From assembly GCA_017398555.1 (NCBI GenBank), contig JAFQFV010000008.1:59385-123384 (forward strand): a DNA stretch of 64,000 nt, written 5' to 3'. Under the pieces are notes generated by a model that was given only the letters and a program-made list of their open reading frames with translations, was not told where the DNA came from and ran no database searches. How positions within the stretch are numbered: the stretch's first letter is position 1; every line of letters starts with the position of its first letter. Below are positions 44,692-53,136 of this stretch, piece by piece. A program made the position numbers and the translations under genes. Origin of the DNA: Alistipes sp. Lineage in GTDB: Bacteria > Bacteroidota > Bacteroidia > Bacteroidales > Rikenellaceae.

Positions 44692-44767
44692 CACAAAAAC
44701 TTTTTCTTCTGTCGTCAGTCTATGGTTTGACGGCATAAACCGACAACTATGTGTGCAATATACTTCG

Positions 44768-44826
44768 CAAAGATAGTAAAATTTTCCTCAATAGTGCAAA
44801 TTTCTCGAAAAATTACCATATCTTTG
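44768..44826. promoter_or_regulatory. Divergent promoters of the acyltransferase and the GatZ-like gene
   Basis: On the minus strand TATCTTTG (44775-44768) with TTG (44799-44797, spacer 21) serves the acyltransferase. On the plus strand TATCTTTG (44819-44826) serves the GatZ-like gene with no clear -33. They are separated by about 40 bases. Confidence 0.62.
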
Positions 44827-44846
44827 TAGCGGTAAAAGTGTGAAAC

Positions 44847-44896
44847 ATACAATATTCACTATTGTATTAGGGTAACATCCCCGTAAGGTGTTTTTT
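44847..44896 (+). promoter_or_regulatory. Leader hairpins of the GatZ-like gene
   Basis: The leader of about 105 nucleotides has a perfect stem ATACAATA-TTCAC-TATTGTAT (44847-44867) and a second short stem ACATC/GGTGT (44875-44891) followed by TTTTTT. The second looks like a weak intrinsic terminator in the leader, consistent with attenuation. No known riboswitch class is recognised. Confidence 0.45.
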
Positions 44897-44936
44897 ATCT
44901 GATGAATCGAAGTCAAACCTTATAATATTTTCAACA

Positions 44937-46163
44937 ATGGCTAAAACTGAAAGACTCTTAAAGCGTATGGCAGAGCTTGAGGAGCAGACTGGTGTTAAGC
45001 GCACCATTTTTGCTGCCTGTCCTAACTCATCTGCTGTAATTCGTGCATCTATCCGTTCAGCAAAGCGTAACAACGCACCTATCTATTTTGCTGCAACTCT
45101 CAACCAGATTGACACTGACGGTGGTTATACCGGCATGACTCCTGCTGACTTTGTAAAGGTTTGCCGCATGGAGTGCGAGGCTATCAACTTTACCGGCGAC
45201 TGCATCATCGCTGTTGACCACGGTGGTCCATGGCTCAAGGATAAGCAGAACACTGAGCGTTGGGAGACTGAGCGTGCTATGAACGCTGTTAAGGCATCTT
45301 TCGAGGCCGCTATCGCTGCAGGTTTCGACCTTATCCACGTTGACCCAACTGTAGATATCAACGTTCCTAAGGGTGAGGTTATCGACATCCACCTCGTTGT
45401 TCGTCGTACTGTTGAGCTTATCGAGCACTGCGAGAAGTTCCGTCGCGCAAACAACTATCCAGAGATCTCTTACGAGGTAGGTACCGAGGAGGTTCACGGT
45501 GGTCTTGCTGACGATACTACTTTCGACACATTCCTCGTAGAGCTTAAGGAGGGTCTTGCTGCAGTAGGTCTTGCAGATGTATGGCCTTGCTTTATCGTAG
45601 GTAAGGTTGGTACTGACCTCCACACTACACTCTTCGACGGTGAGGTTGCAAAGAAGCTCACTGCAAAGGTTCGTCCACTCGGCAGCTACATCAAGGGTCA
45701 CTACACTGACGGTGTAAGCAACCCACAGGACTACCCTCTCTGCGGTATGGGTGGTGCAAATGTCGGTCCAGAGTTCACTATCAGCGAGTACGAGGCTCTT
45801 GAGGAGCTGGAGGCTAAGGAGGTTGAGTACTACAACGCAGGTCGCGTAGCTATGCTCTCAAATATCACTGAGGTACTCACTCGCCTTGTTTACGAGTCTA
45901 ACCGTTGGAAGAAGTGGTTGCTCGAGTCTGAGAAGGGCGTTGATTTCTACGAGATTGACCCTGAGCGTCGCGCTTGGCTCGTTAAGACAGGTTGCCGTTA
46001 CATCTGGCAGAAGCCTGAGGCGCTGGTTGCTCGTACAAACCTTTATGAGAACCTCAAGCGTGTAGGTATGGATCCTGAGAATATCGTTCTCGACCGCATT
46101 GAGCACGATATGGATAAGTACTTCTACGCATTCAATATTGTCGATCTGAACAAGATGTTATAA
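44937..46163 (+). CDS. GatZ/KbaZ-like class II tagatose-bisphosphate aldolase accessory protein
   Basis: The 408-residue protein belongs to the family of the 'non-catalytic' subunit of tagatose-1,6-bisphosphate aldolase. It opens with MAELEEQTGVKRTIFAACPN, then AVDHGGPWLKDKQ and LIHVDPTVD, and the EVGTEEVHGG segment. In E. coli GatZ supports the catalytic subunit GatY; a class II aldolase gene lies 5.5 kb to the left on the other strand. The protein is highly expressed in type of codon use (strongly biased, few rare codons), suggesting a central role. It is transcribed alone. Confidence 0.85.
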   Translation: MAKTERLLKRMAELEEQTGVKRTIFAACPNSSAVIRASIRSAKRNNAPIYFAATLNQIDTDGGYTGMTPADFVKVCRMECEAINFTGDCIIAVDHGGPWLKDKQNTERWETERAMNAVKASFEAAIAAGFDLIHVDPTVDINVPKGEVIDIHLVVRRTVELIEHCEKFRRANNYPEISYEVGTEEVHGGLADDTTFDTFLVELKEGLAAVGLADVWPCFIVGKVGTDLHTTLFDGEVAKKLTAKVRPLGSYIKGHYTDGVSNPQDYPLCGMGGANVGPEFTISEYEALEELEAKEVEYYNAGRVAMLSNITEVLTRLVYESNRWKKWLLESEKGVDFYEIDPERRAWLVKTGCRYIWQKPEALVARTNLYENLKRVGMDPENIVLDRIEHDMDKYFYAFNIVDLNKML

Positions 46164-46186
46164 TTGACGACTCTCAAAGAGGATAT

Positions 46187-46222
46187 AAAAAAGAACTATC
46201 GCGGTTGCGATAGTTCTTTTTT
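46187..46222. terminator. Bidirectional terminator
   Basis: AAAAAAGAACTATCGC and GCGATAGTTCTTTTTT pair around GGTT, between two convergent genes; its right edge overlaps the glycosyltransferase stop. Confidence 0.92.
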
Positions 46223-46937
46223 ATATCTTATCTACTCGCTTAAAGAACTTAAGCAGATAGTACTTAACCGGATTTTTATACTTCATCTGTTTCCACGGGC
46301 GCGATGCGTGTGGGCGGTGGAGAACAGGCAGATTACAGAAGAGGTAGTTATTCAGCCCCAAATCCTGCGAGATGTGCGAGATATGGACATCAAACCAATG
46401 CTTATCGGGGTTTAGGTTATAAAAATCGTAGCTACTTAGCAGGCGAAGAGTCAGCAGCGAGCAGCAGAAGCTGCAATGCTTATCCACCTTATACGCCTCC
46501 CCCTCATGGCCCTTGGCGTAGTTATACGGATAGTTTATCACACCGCTCTCATCGACCGTAACTGAGGCTGCAATACCGCAATCCTCACGCTGCTCTGCCC
46601 CATCAATAAGTCCCTGCACGGTCAGCTTATCGACAACAACATCGCTCTCCACGATAAGCAGTCCCGCCTGCTGCTCAATGGCGCGTTTCTGCGCCATCTG
46701 CAACACCAAAAGGTAGTTTGGCGACGGGTGGTCGGTAATATCCGCAAGATTTACAAGCTCGAAACCGAGCTCTTTTGAGTACTTCTCAAGCAGTGCAGTA
46801 TTCTCTGCACTGCTGAAGTCGTTATAGACCGTATATATATATGGTACATCTATCTGTGATGAAAGCAACGCACGGATAGTCTGAATTGTAGAATCTATAG
46901 AGTCTTTTACAGGCGTGATGATATGCAGGTTTTTCAT
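46221..46937 (-). CDS. Family 2-like (GT-A) glycosyltransferase
   Basis: The 238-residue protein has the GT-A opening MKNLHIITPVKDSIDSTIQT and the motif ESDVVVD at about residue 98 as the DXD-like metal site. The end is basic (YLLKFFKRVDKI), suggesting membrane association. It transfers a sugar to an unknown acceptor, perhaps for a surface glycan. It stands alone between the GatZ-like gene and the divergently transcribed glucosaminidase. Confidence 0.78.
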   Translation of the reverse strand: MKNLHIITPVKDSIDSTIQTIRALLSSQIDVPYIYTVYNDFSSAENTALLEKYSKELGFELVNLADITDHPSPNYLLVLQMAQKRAIEQQAGLLIVESDVVVDKLTVQGLIDGAEQREDCGIAASVTVDESGVINYPYNYAKGHEGEAYKVDKHCSFCCSLLTLRLLSSYDFYNLNPDKHWFDVHISHISQDLGLNNYLFCNLPVLHRPHASRPWKQMKYKNPVKYYLLKFFKRVDKI

Positions 46938-46944
46938 CTGTCTG

Positions 46945-46975
46945 TTGATTTTTCTTAAAAAATAGTGTACCTTTG
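46945..46975 (+). promoter_or_regulatory. Promoter of the glucosaminidase gene
   Basis: TTG (46945-46947), a 20-bp spacer and TACCTTTG (46968-46975) match the consensus, 24 bases before the ATG at 47000. The location supports that start over the upstream ATG at 46973, which lies inside the promoter. Confidence 0.78.
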
Positions 46976-46999
46976 TTACGTTTACATACGCAAAGGTAT

Positions 47000-47986
47000 A
47001 TGAAAAAAATCAGATTTACAATAGTTTATGCCATATTTGCAACATTGGCGACCCTATATGCAACAGCGCAAAGTCGCCAAACACGCGAGGAGTACATCGA
47101 GCGCTACAAGTCTATAGCTGTAGCACACATGGAGCGTTACGGCATTCCGGCAAGTATCACTATGGCACAAGGCATCCTCGAATCGGATGCCGGCAATAGC
47201 GCGCTTTCGCTCTCCTCCAACAACCACTTCGGCATAAAGTGTAAGAAGAATTGGACCGGCAGAAAGGTCTATCACGATGACGACGCCAAAGGCGAGTGTT
47301 TCCGTGCCTATCCATCTGTCGAGGAGTCCTATCTCGACCACGCGGAGTTTCTCGACTCTTCACCGCGTTACGACTCGCTATTCAGCTATCCGTCAAATGA
47401 TTATCGCAGTTGGGCACGAGGTCTGAAGGCTGCAGGTTACGCCACAGCGCCTGACTATGCCGAGCGACTTGTGGCCATTATCGAGAAGTACAATCTCCAC
47501 CTGCTCGACCAGCAGGATGGCGATGCTATCTACTCTTCAGGCAAGAATGCCAAGGAGAATGCCGAATATTTTGCCATTCAGAGCAACCTCAATCGTCAGG
47601 AAGCTGTCGGCATTGACCCATTCCGCATCAGCTCCTCTGTTCACAAGGGTTACAACGTCTATCGTACCAACAACACTTGTTACGTTGTGGCCAAGAAGGA
47701 TGACACATACGCCACATTGGGCAAGACCTTTGCCATTAGTGAGAAGATGCTCCGCCGATTTAATGATGTGGCAAAGAGCGACACTCTGGCAGAGAATGAT
47801 ATAGTCTATATCGAGCGCAAAAAGGATAGATGGCTCGGCGATGCGCTACTGCACGAGGTAAGGGAGAATGAGGATTTGCACTCTCTCAGCCAGACATTCG
47901 GCATACGAAAGAAGAACCTTGCCCGTCTCAACCACCTCCGCACAAACAGCAAGGTTGAGAAGGGTCAGACAATCAGAATTAGGTAG
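47000..47986 (+). CDS. Secreted glucosaminidase with LysM domains
   Basis: The 328-residue protein has a signal peptide (MKKIRFTIVYAIFATLATLY...AQ), a glucosaminidase (GH73-type) domain (about 35-180; SITMAQGILESDAGNSALS with the catalytic Glu, NNHFGIKCKKNWTG) and two C-terminal LysM-like modules (about 225-275 and 285-328; HEVRENEDLHSLSQTFGIRK). It cuts peptidoglycan glycan strands, probably in cell division or turnover. asnA follows 33 bases later. Confidence 0.9.
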   Translation: MKKIRFTIVYAIFATLATLYATAQSRQTREEYIERYKSIAVAHMERYGIPASITMAQGILESDAGNSALSLSSNNHFGIKCKKNWTGRKVYHDDDAKGECFRAYPSVEESYLDHAEFLDSSPRYDSLFSYPSNDYRSWARGLKAAGYATAPDYAERLVAIIEKYNLHLLDQQDGDAIYSSGKNAKENAEYFAIQSNLNRQEAVGIDPFRISSSVHKGYNVYRTNNTCYVVAKKDDTYATLGKTFAISEKMLRRFNDVAKSDTLAENDIVYIERKKDRWLGDALLHEVRENEDLHSLSQTFGIRKKNLARLNHLRTNSKVEKGQTIRIR

Positions 47987-48019
47987 TTCAGATTACCCCC
48001 CACTACTACTAACAACACT

Positions 48020-49060
48020 ATGAGCAAACTGATAATACCCGATGGCTACAAGGCTGCACTTTCGTTGCAGCAGACCGAGATTGCCATCAAAAAGATTAAG
48101 GATTTCTTCCTGAGCAGCATATCCACCGAGTTACGTCTGCGCAGAGTAACTGCACCACTATTCGTACTGAAAGGGTTGGGTATGAATGACGACTTGAGCG
48201 GCACCGAGCGTCCCGTAACTTTCCCCGTAAAGGATATGGGCGATGCCGAGGCGGAGGTGGTACACTCTCTTGCCAAGTGGAAGAGGGTGACCCTTGCCGA
48301 GTATCAGGTAAAGAGTGGCTACGGAATTATTACCGATATGAACGCCATTCGTGCCGATGAGGAGTTGGACAATCTCCACTCCCTCTACGTGGATCAGTGG
48401 GATTGGGAGCGTGTGATGGATAGTAATATGCGCACGGTAGAGTATCTTAAAAACATCGTAAATCGCATCTACAACTCCATTCTCCGCACCGAGTACTACA
48501 TCTGCGAGACCTATCCGCAGATTGAGCCGTTCCTGCCCGAGAATATCACATTTATCCACGCCGAGGAGTTGCTGCAACGCTATCCCAATATGACATCCAA
48601 AGAGCGCGAAGATGCTATCTGCAAGGAGTATGGCGCCGTATTTATCATAGGCATAGGCGGTAAGTTGAGCAATGGCGAGGTACACGACCATCGCGCACCC
48701 GACTACGACGACTACTCGACAGTTGCCGCAGACAGCAACTTTGCGGGACTTAATGGCGACCTGTTAGTGTGGTATCCGATACTCGGCAGAGCTGTAGAGC
48801 TCTCTTCGATGGGTATTCGCGTTGATAGCAAGGCGCTGGAGCATCAGTTACAGCTCAGCGGCAAGGAGGATCGTCGAAATCTCTACTTCCATCGTCGTCT
48901 GCTTGAGGGCTCACTGCCACAATCTATCGGCGGCGGTATCGGCCAGAGCCGTCTGTGTATGATACTGCTCCACAAGGCGCACGTGGGCGAGACCCAATCG
49001 AGCATCTGGCCGCAAGATATGCGCGAGGCCTGCAACGCAGCAGGAATGACACTGATTTAA
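48020..49060 (+). CDS. asnA: Aspartate-ammonia ligase AsnA
   Basis: AsnA makes asparagine from aspartate and ammonia with ATP. The 346-residue protein is a class II tRNA-synthetase-like enzyme: LRLRRVTAPLFV, SLAKWKRVTLAEYQ, LHSLYVDQWDWERVM and the C-terminal GGGIGQSRLCMILL. The length is standard (about 330-350). It follows the glucosaminidase and precedes the GH3 gene by 19 bases; the three may share a transcript. Confidence 0.95.
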   Translation: MSKLIIPDGYKAALSLQQTEIAIKKIKDFFLSSISTELRLRRVTAPLFVLKGLGMNDDLSGTERPVTFPVKDMGDAEAEVVHSLAKWKRVTLAEYQVKSGYGIITDMNAIRADEELDNLHSLYVDQWDWERVMDSNMRTVEYLKNIVNRIYNSILRTEYYICETYPQIEPFLPENITFIHAEELLQRYPNMTSKEREDAICKEYGAVFIIGIGGKLSNGEVHDHRAPDYDDYSTVAADSNFAGLNGDLLVWYPILGRAVELSSMGIRVDSKALEHQLQLSGKEDRRNLYFHRRLLEGSLPQSIGGGIGQSRLCMILLHKAHVGETQSSIWPQDMREACNAAGMTLI

Positions 49061-49079
49061 CGCCTAAAAACAACCTAAT

Positions 49080-51302
49080 ATGAAAAGAGTTTTTACATCA
49101 CTTTTTACCGTGACTACCCTACTGTGTATGGTTGCTTGCGGTGGCAGTCAGGCGGAGCTTCCTGACTATCTTAATCCGAAGAAGGATATCGAGGTGCGTA
49201 TTGACGATGCAATGTCAAGGATGACTCTCGACGAGAAGATTGCCATCATTCACGCGCAGAGTAAATTCTCATCCGCAGGTGTTCCTCGTCTTGGAATTCC
49301 TGAATTATGGACCACCGATGGTCCTCACGGCATTCGTCCCGAAGTGTTGTGGGATGAGTGGGTACAGGCAGGTTGGACAAACGACTTTTGCGTAGCCTTC
49401 CCAGCTCTTACAGCCCTCGCAGCTACTTGGAATACCGAGATGTCGGCACTCTATGGCAAGAGCATTGGCGAGGAGGCTCGCTATCGTGAGAAGGATGTGC
49501 TGCTCGGCCCGGGTGTAAATATCTACCGCAGTCCGCTTGGTGGTCGTAACTTCGAGTATATGGGCGAGGATCCATATTTGGCCTCTCGTATGGTCGTGCC
49601 GTACGTTCAGCAGGTGCAGAAGATTGGTGTTGCAACTTGCGTAAAGCACTATGCCCTCAACAATGCCGAGACCTTCCGCCACACTACCGAGCCTGTGGTT
49701 GATGACCGTACGCTCTATGAGATATATCTGCCTGCATTTAAGGCTGCCGTTATCGAGGGTGGCTCTTGGTCTATTATGGGTGCTTACAACCTCTTCCGTG
49801 GCGAGCACGCCTGTCATAACGACCTTCTGCTCAACAAGATACTCAAGGAGGAGTGGGGTTTTGACGGCGCTGTTATCTCCGATTGGGGCGGTACTCACGA
49901 CACCCGCGAGGCTATTAAGAATGGTCTTGACCTTGAGTTTGGTACTTGGACAGACGGCCTTACAATGGGCAAGACAAACAGCTACGACCTCTACCACTTG
50001 GCAGATGCGTACAAGAAGTTGATTGAGAGTGGCGAGTTTACCACAAAGGAGCTTGACGACAAGGTTCGCCGAGTACTTCGACTGATGTATCGTACCTCAA
50101 TGAAGGCTGACAAGCCTAATGGTGCTTTGGTATCCGATGAGCATATCGCTGCTGCATATACCATTGGTGCTGAGGGTATTGTGCTGCTCAAGAATGAGAA
50201 GAATCTGCTGCCTATCGACCTTAGCAAGACCAAAACTATTGCCGTAATTGGCGAGAATGCAATCAAGATGATGACTATCGGTGGCGGTAGCTCGTCGTTG
50301 AAGGTTAAGAAGGAGGTCAATCCACTTGAGGGTCTGCGCAAAAGAGTGGGCAAAGATGTTGAGATTCTCTACGCTCGCGGATATGTCGGCGATACTACCT
50401 CTGTATATAAGCGCGTAGATTCGGGTCAGAGATTGGCTGACGACCGTAGCGAGAAGGAGCTTATTGCCGAGGCTGTTGAGGTGGCTAAAAGGGCCGATGT
50501 TGTGCTCATGTTCGGTGGCCTGAACAAGGCAAAGAAGCAGGACTGCGAGAGCACCGACCGTGCCGAATTAGGTCTGCCTTATGGACAGGATCAACTTATC
50601 GCTGCGCTGACAGAAGTTACTGATAATCTGATATATATCAACATCTCAGGCAACGCTGTGGCTATGCCGTGGATAGACTCTGTACCTGCCATTGTTCAGG
50701 GTTGGTATTTGGGCTCTGAGGCGGGCAACTCGCTGGCTGCGGTGCTTGTGGGCGATGTTAATCCGTCTGGAAAACTGCCATTCACATTCCCTGTACAACT
50801 TGCCGACACAGGCGCGCACTCTATGGGCGAGTTTAGTAAAGATGGCGAGGAGCACTACGGCGAGGGTCTGCTTGTCGGCTACCGTTGGAATGATGCAAAG
50901 GATATAGATCCTCTCTTTGCATTCGGTCATGGTCTGTCATACACCACATTCGAGTATGGCGAGGCAACTGTCAGCCGCAAGAAGATGAGCCGTGACGGCA
51001 GCGTAACAGTTACCGTTCCTGTAACCAACACCGGCAAGCGCCAGGGCAAGGAGATTGTACAGCTCTATATCACTGATTGTCAGGCAAGTGTTATGCGCCC
51101 TGTAAAGGAGCTCAAGGGCTTTGCAAAGGTCGATTTGGCACCTGGACAGACCAAGAAAGTGAAGTTTGAAATCACAGCAGAACACCTGAGTTTCTTCGAC
51201 GATAAGCAACACGCGTGGGTTGCCGAGCCTGGTGAATTTGAGGCCCTTATCGGTGCCGCATCCGACGACATCCGCACCGCCGTCAGCTTCACCCTCAAAT
51301 AA
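49080..51302 (+). CDS. Lipoprotein glycoside hydrolase family 3 (β-glucosidase type)
   Basis: The 740-residue protein is a lipoprotein (lipobox MVAC near residue 20) with the GH3 N-terminal TIM barrel (about 45-340), an α/β-sandwich (about 365-620) and a C-terminal fibronectin III-like domain (about 650-735). The nucleophile Asp lies in VISDWGGTHD (about residue 268), and KHYALNN and GEDPYLAS are typical. It releases terminal glucose or xylose from oligosaccharides at the cell surface or in the periplasm. No SusCD partner is adjacent. It is the last conserved gene before the accessory island. Confidence 0.92.
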   Translation: MKRVFTSLFTVTTLLCMVACGGSQAELPDYLNPKKDIEVRIDDAMSRMTLDEKIAIIHAQSKFSSAGVPRLGIPELWTTDGPHGIRPEVLWDEWVQAGWTNDFCVAFPALTALAATWNTEMSALYGKSIGEEARYREKDVLLGPGVNIYRSPLGGRNFEYMGEDPYLASRMVVPYVQQVQKIGVATCVKHYALNNAETFRHTTEPVVDDRTLYEIYLPAFKAAVIEGGSWSIMGAYNLFRGEHACHNDLLLNKILKEEWGFDGAVISDWGGTHDTREAIKNGLDLEFGTWTDGLTMGKTNSYDLYHLADAYKKLIESGEFTTKELDDKVRRVLRLMYRTSMKADKPNGALVSDEHIAAAYTIGAEGIVLLKNEKNLLPIDLSKTKTIAVIGENAIKMMTIGGGSSSLKVKKEVNPLEGLRKRVGKDVEILYARGYVGDTTSVYKRVDSGQRLADDRSEKELIAEAVEVAKRADVVLMFGGLNKAKKQDCESTDRAELGLPYGQDQLIAALTEVTDNLIYINISGNAVAMPWIDSVPAIVQGWYLGSEAGNSLAAVLVGDVNPSGKLPFTFPVQLADTGAHSMGEFSKDGEEHYGEGLLVGYRWNDAKDIDPLFAFGHGLSYTTFEYGEATVSRKKMSRDGSVTVTVPVTNTGKRQGKEIVQLYITDCQASVMRPVKELKGFAKVDLAPGQTKKVKFEITAEHLSFFDDKQHAWVAEPGEFEALIGAASDDIRTAVSFTLK

Positions 51303-51319
51303 CCCACACCCAACACAAA

Positions 51320-51355
51320 CGAAAAAAGAGAACTCAATCGAGTTCTCTTTTTTCG
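51320..51355 (+). terminator. Terminator after the GH3 gene
   Basis: CGAAAAAAGAGAACTC and GAGTTCTCTTTTTTCG form a perfect 16-bp stem around AATC. It works in both orientations. Confidence 0.93.
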
Positions 51356-51380
51356 TGGTGCCACCGGAATCCTTGAACCA
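51352..51380 (-). other. tRNA 3'-end-like sequence at the island edge (possible att remnant)
   Basis: Read on the minus strand, GTGGTTCAAGGATTCC is followed by GGTGGCACCACG. The T-arm and acceptor of a tRNA ending ...GGTTCGATTCCCGGTGGCACCA would look much like this, with small insertions and deletions. No complete tRNA surrounds it. It marks the transition from conserved genes to the AT-rich island, and integrating elements commonly use tRNA 3' ends. Confidence 0.4.
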
Positions 51381-51523
51381 CGGCTTTAATGCTCAATGTT
51401 TCAATTACTTATGATTTGGAAACGTCTCAAAAAAGGCCATTTCCATAATTGTATCACTCGATTTTTTCACAATTTTGCATCGAAATCGAGGGGTGATTTT
51501 GGGCAGTTTTTTAGGGGTAATTT

Positions 51524-51586
51524 CAGTTGGTTAGTGCGACTAACCAACTGCCCGATAGATACTTCAACCGGTTAGTATCACTAACC
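51524..51586. promoter_or_regulatory. Paired palindromes GGTTAGT-N3-ACTAACC
   Basis: A 27-bp perfect palindrome CAGTTGGTTAGT-GCG-ACTAACCAACTG (51524-51550) is followed at 51570-51586 by GGTTAGT-ATC-ACTAACC. Both share a 7-bp arm and a three-base centre; centre-to-centre distance is 41 bp, about four helical turns. This is the pattern of a dimeric repressor or recombinase binding site. The 388-base gap between GH3 and the island otherwise holds two terminators and the tRNA-like segment. Confidence 0.6.
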
Positions 51587-51603
51587 ACTTTAAAAAACAA
51601 AAA

Positions 51604-51630
51604 CAACTCGTGAGTATCGCTCATGAGTTG
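51604..51630 (-). terminator. Terminator of the island three-gene unit
   Basis: CAACTCGTGAG and CTCATGAGTTG pair (one wobble) around TATCG. On the minus strand the stem is followed by TTTTTGTTTTTT. Confidence 0.8.
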
Positions 51631-51690
51631 CTTGGTTTAATCCTCACGGTCATTATAAAATCGAATGGATATTTTGGTCATAAACGATAC

Positions 51691-52281
51691 TTATATCTTT
51701 TGATACTCCTCTCTAAGCTTACTCATAATCTCGGTTATTATGGTAATTTGCACATCTATTGCTCTAGCAAACTTTTTTAGAATGTCCAGAACTTTAGTTC
51801 GTAATGTCTTTATTTGATCATTTTCATCTGTTAGACCTTGATTATATAGTTCTAAAATAATCTGATCTATTCTACCTAATTCTTTTACTGCATAGTTGAT
51901 ATACTCCCATGAATGTTGAATATCGTATTTGGTTTCAATATCGCTAAAATTGTAATATAAATATATTGGATTAAGAACTTTACTTGTATTTGCGTAAAGC
52001 CTACCAGCTTGTGCAAAAGATGCCTCTAACCTATTATATGTTGTAGGATTATATTCCTCCTCCAGGGCATCGCAAGCTGTTTGCATCATTCTATAGCAAT
52101 CAATCGCTTCTTGATACCACGAGATAGCTCTCTCAACCGCATCAGTTTTTCTCTGAAAAACTAATTTTTGCATTTCGATTTTAGTACGGTATTTTTCTTT
52201 TATAAAATCGATTATGGCTGTTAGAAATAGTGTAATAGTAGAACCTATAACGCCAGCAATAATTAGATTGTAATTTTCCAT
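51691..52281 (-). CDS. Membrane-anchored helical protein, island gene C
   Basis: The 196-residue protein has one N-terminal membrane helix (IIAGVIGSTITLFLTAIIDF, residues 7-26) and a long cytoplasmic helical domain (KIEMQKLVFQRKTDAVERA..., residues 32-196) predicted to be almost all α-helix. No enzyme motif is visible and I do not recognise the family. It starts 4 bases after the GIY-YIG gene. It is AT-rich compared with the conserved genes. Its plan resembles that of the 295-residue gene at the front of the unit. Confidence 0.7.
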   Translation of the reverse strand: MENYNLIIAGVIGSTITLFLTAIIDFIKEKYRTKIEMQKLVFQRKTDAVERAISWYQEAIDCYRMMQTACDALEEEYNPTTYNRLEASFAQAGRLYANTSKVLNPIYLYYNFSDIETKYDIQHSWEYINYAVKELGRIDQIILELYNQGLTDENDQIKTLRTKVLDILKKFARAIDVQITIITEIMSKLREEYQKI

Positions 52282-52285
52282 AGCA

Positions 52286-53113
52286 TTATTCTAATTGCTT
52301 TCTATAAACTGAGTCTAAAGTATTACCATCCTTATCTTTCCATACAAGCCATCCGTTATTACTGCTGCCAATACAGAAATCAGCGGCTGTGCTTGGGCTT
52401 GCGAATGTCTTATCGGACGTCATAACAAGTTTGTCGCCTTCTATTGTGGTGTACTCGCTAACCAAGTTATTACGCTTGTCTGACCATTTGAGAGAAGGTA
52501 CAGCCGTTTTTGCTATCACACTACCTTTCAGCACAGTGAAACCATTTGAACTATAAAAGCCTTTTGCATCACAACCACGACCTTTGGTATAGAAGATGTG
52601 TTCTGCCTTTGGTTGTGATACCTCAAAGATATTGCAACCGATAAACGATGCCAAGAATTTTACATCCTCGAAAAACTCATCCATTGAGTCCTGCTGATAT
52701 TCGGGTAAGTTTGGAGCCTTTGGGGTCTGTTTATTGTCGCTCAACACAAAAGCATTCGCCTTCTTTGCCTCTGCGATTGCTTTGTACTCTAGATATTGCA
52801 CATCGGCTTTGGTCATATCGGCATCTTTCGATACAAATATGAGGGCCTTTTGCCAGAATGATTTCTTGCTATCGTGATCCTTCACACGCTCACGAAAATT
52901 CTCGGTTTCTCCAATATATGCTTGCGGCTTTGTTGCTTCATCTTCGCCGAGAAGGATGTAAAACGCAGGCTTCTGTAACTTCTCCTGCGTATTGAGATAT
53001 GCAAGATTTGAGCGAGGAACAACAAACATCTGACAAATCTTGTTGCTGATAAACGCATATTGAGTTCCTTTAGGATCTCCGTCAATTAAGTATGTGGTTA
53101 CCGTTTTGCCCAT
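52286..53113 (-). CDS. GIY-YIG nuclease with C-terminal DUF4357
   Basis: The 275-residue protein has a GIY-YIG endonuclease domain (about 48-140): PAFYILLGEDEATKPQAYIG with the GIY replaced by FYI, YIGETENFRERVKDH with the catalytic Arg, and QYLEYKAIAEAKKAN with the catalytic Glu. The DUF4357 domain closes it (about 210-270, GSSNNGWLVWKDKDGNTLDS). Proteins of this plan occur in restriction and defence islands. It is cytoplasmic and sits 4 bases before gene C and 23 bases after gene A, so its partners are probably these membrane proteins. Confidence 0.82.
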   Translation of the reverse strand: MGKTVTTYLIDGDPKGTQYAFISNKICQMFVVPRSNLAYLNTQEKLQKPAFYILLGEDEATKPQAYIGETENFRERVKDHDSKKSFWQKALIFVSKDADMTKADVQYLEYKAIAEAKKANAFVLSDNKQTPKAPNLPEYQQDSMDEFFEDVKFLASFIGCNIFEVSQPKAEHIFYTKGRGCDAKGFYSSNGFTVLKGSVIAKTAVPSLKWSDKRNNLVSEYTTIEGDKLVMTSDKTFASPSTAADFCIGSSNNGWLVWKDKDGNTLDSVYRKQLE

Positions 53114-53136
53114 AGTTGTATTGCATGTTCGAATTT

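Noticed and set aside
51352-51430. A complete tRNA gene on the minus strand
   Set aside because: Only the T-arm/acceptor-like end is present; no anticodon or D arm can be folded and the T-arm has extra bases. I keep it only as a possible attachment-site remnant.
51524-51586. A CRISPR array
   Set aside because: Only two palindromes, 41 bp apart centre to centre, no repeated spacer layout and no cas genes. No other CRISPR-like array is seen in the window.
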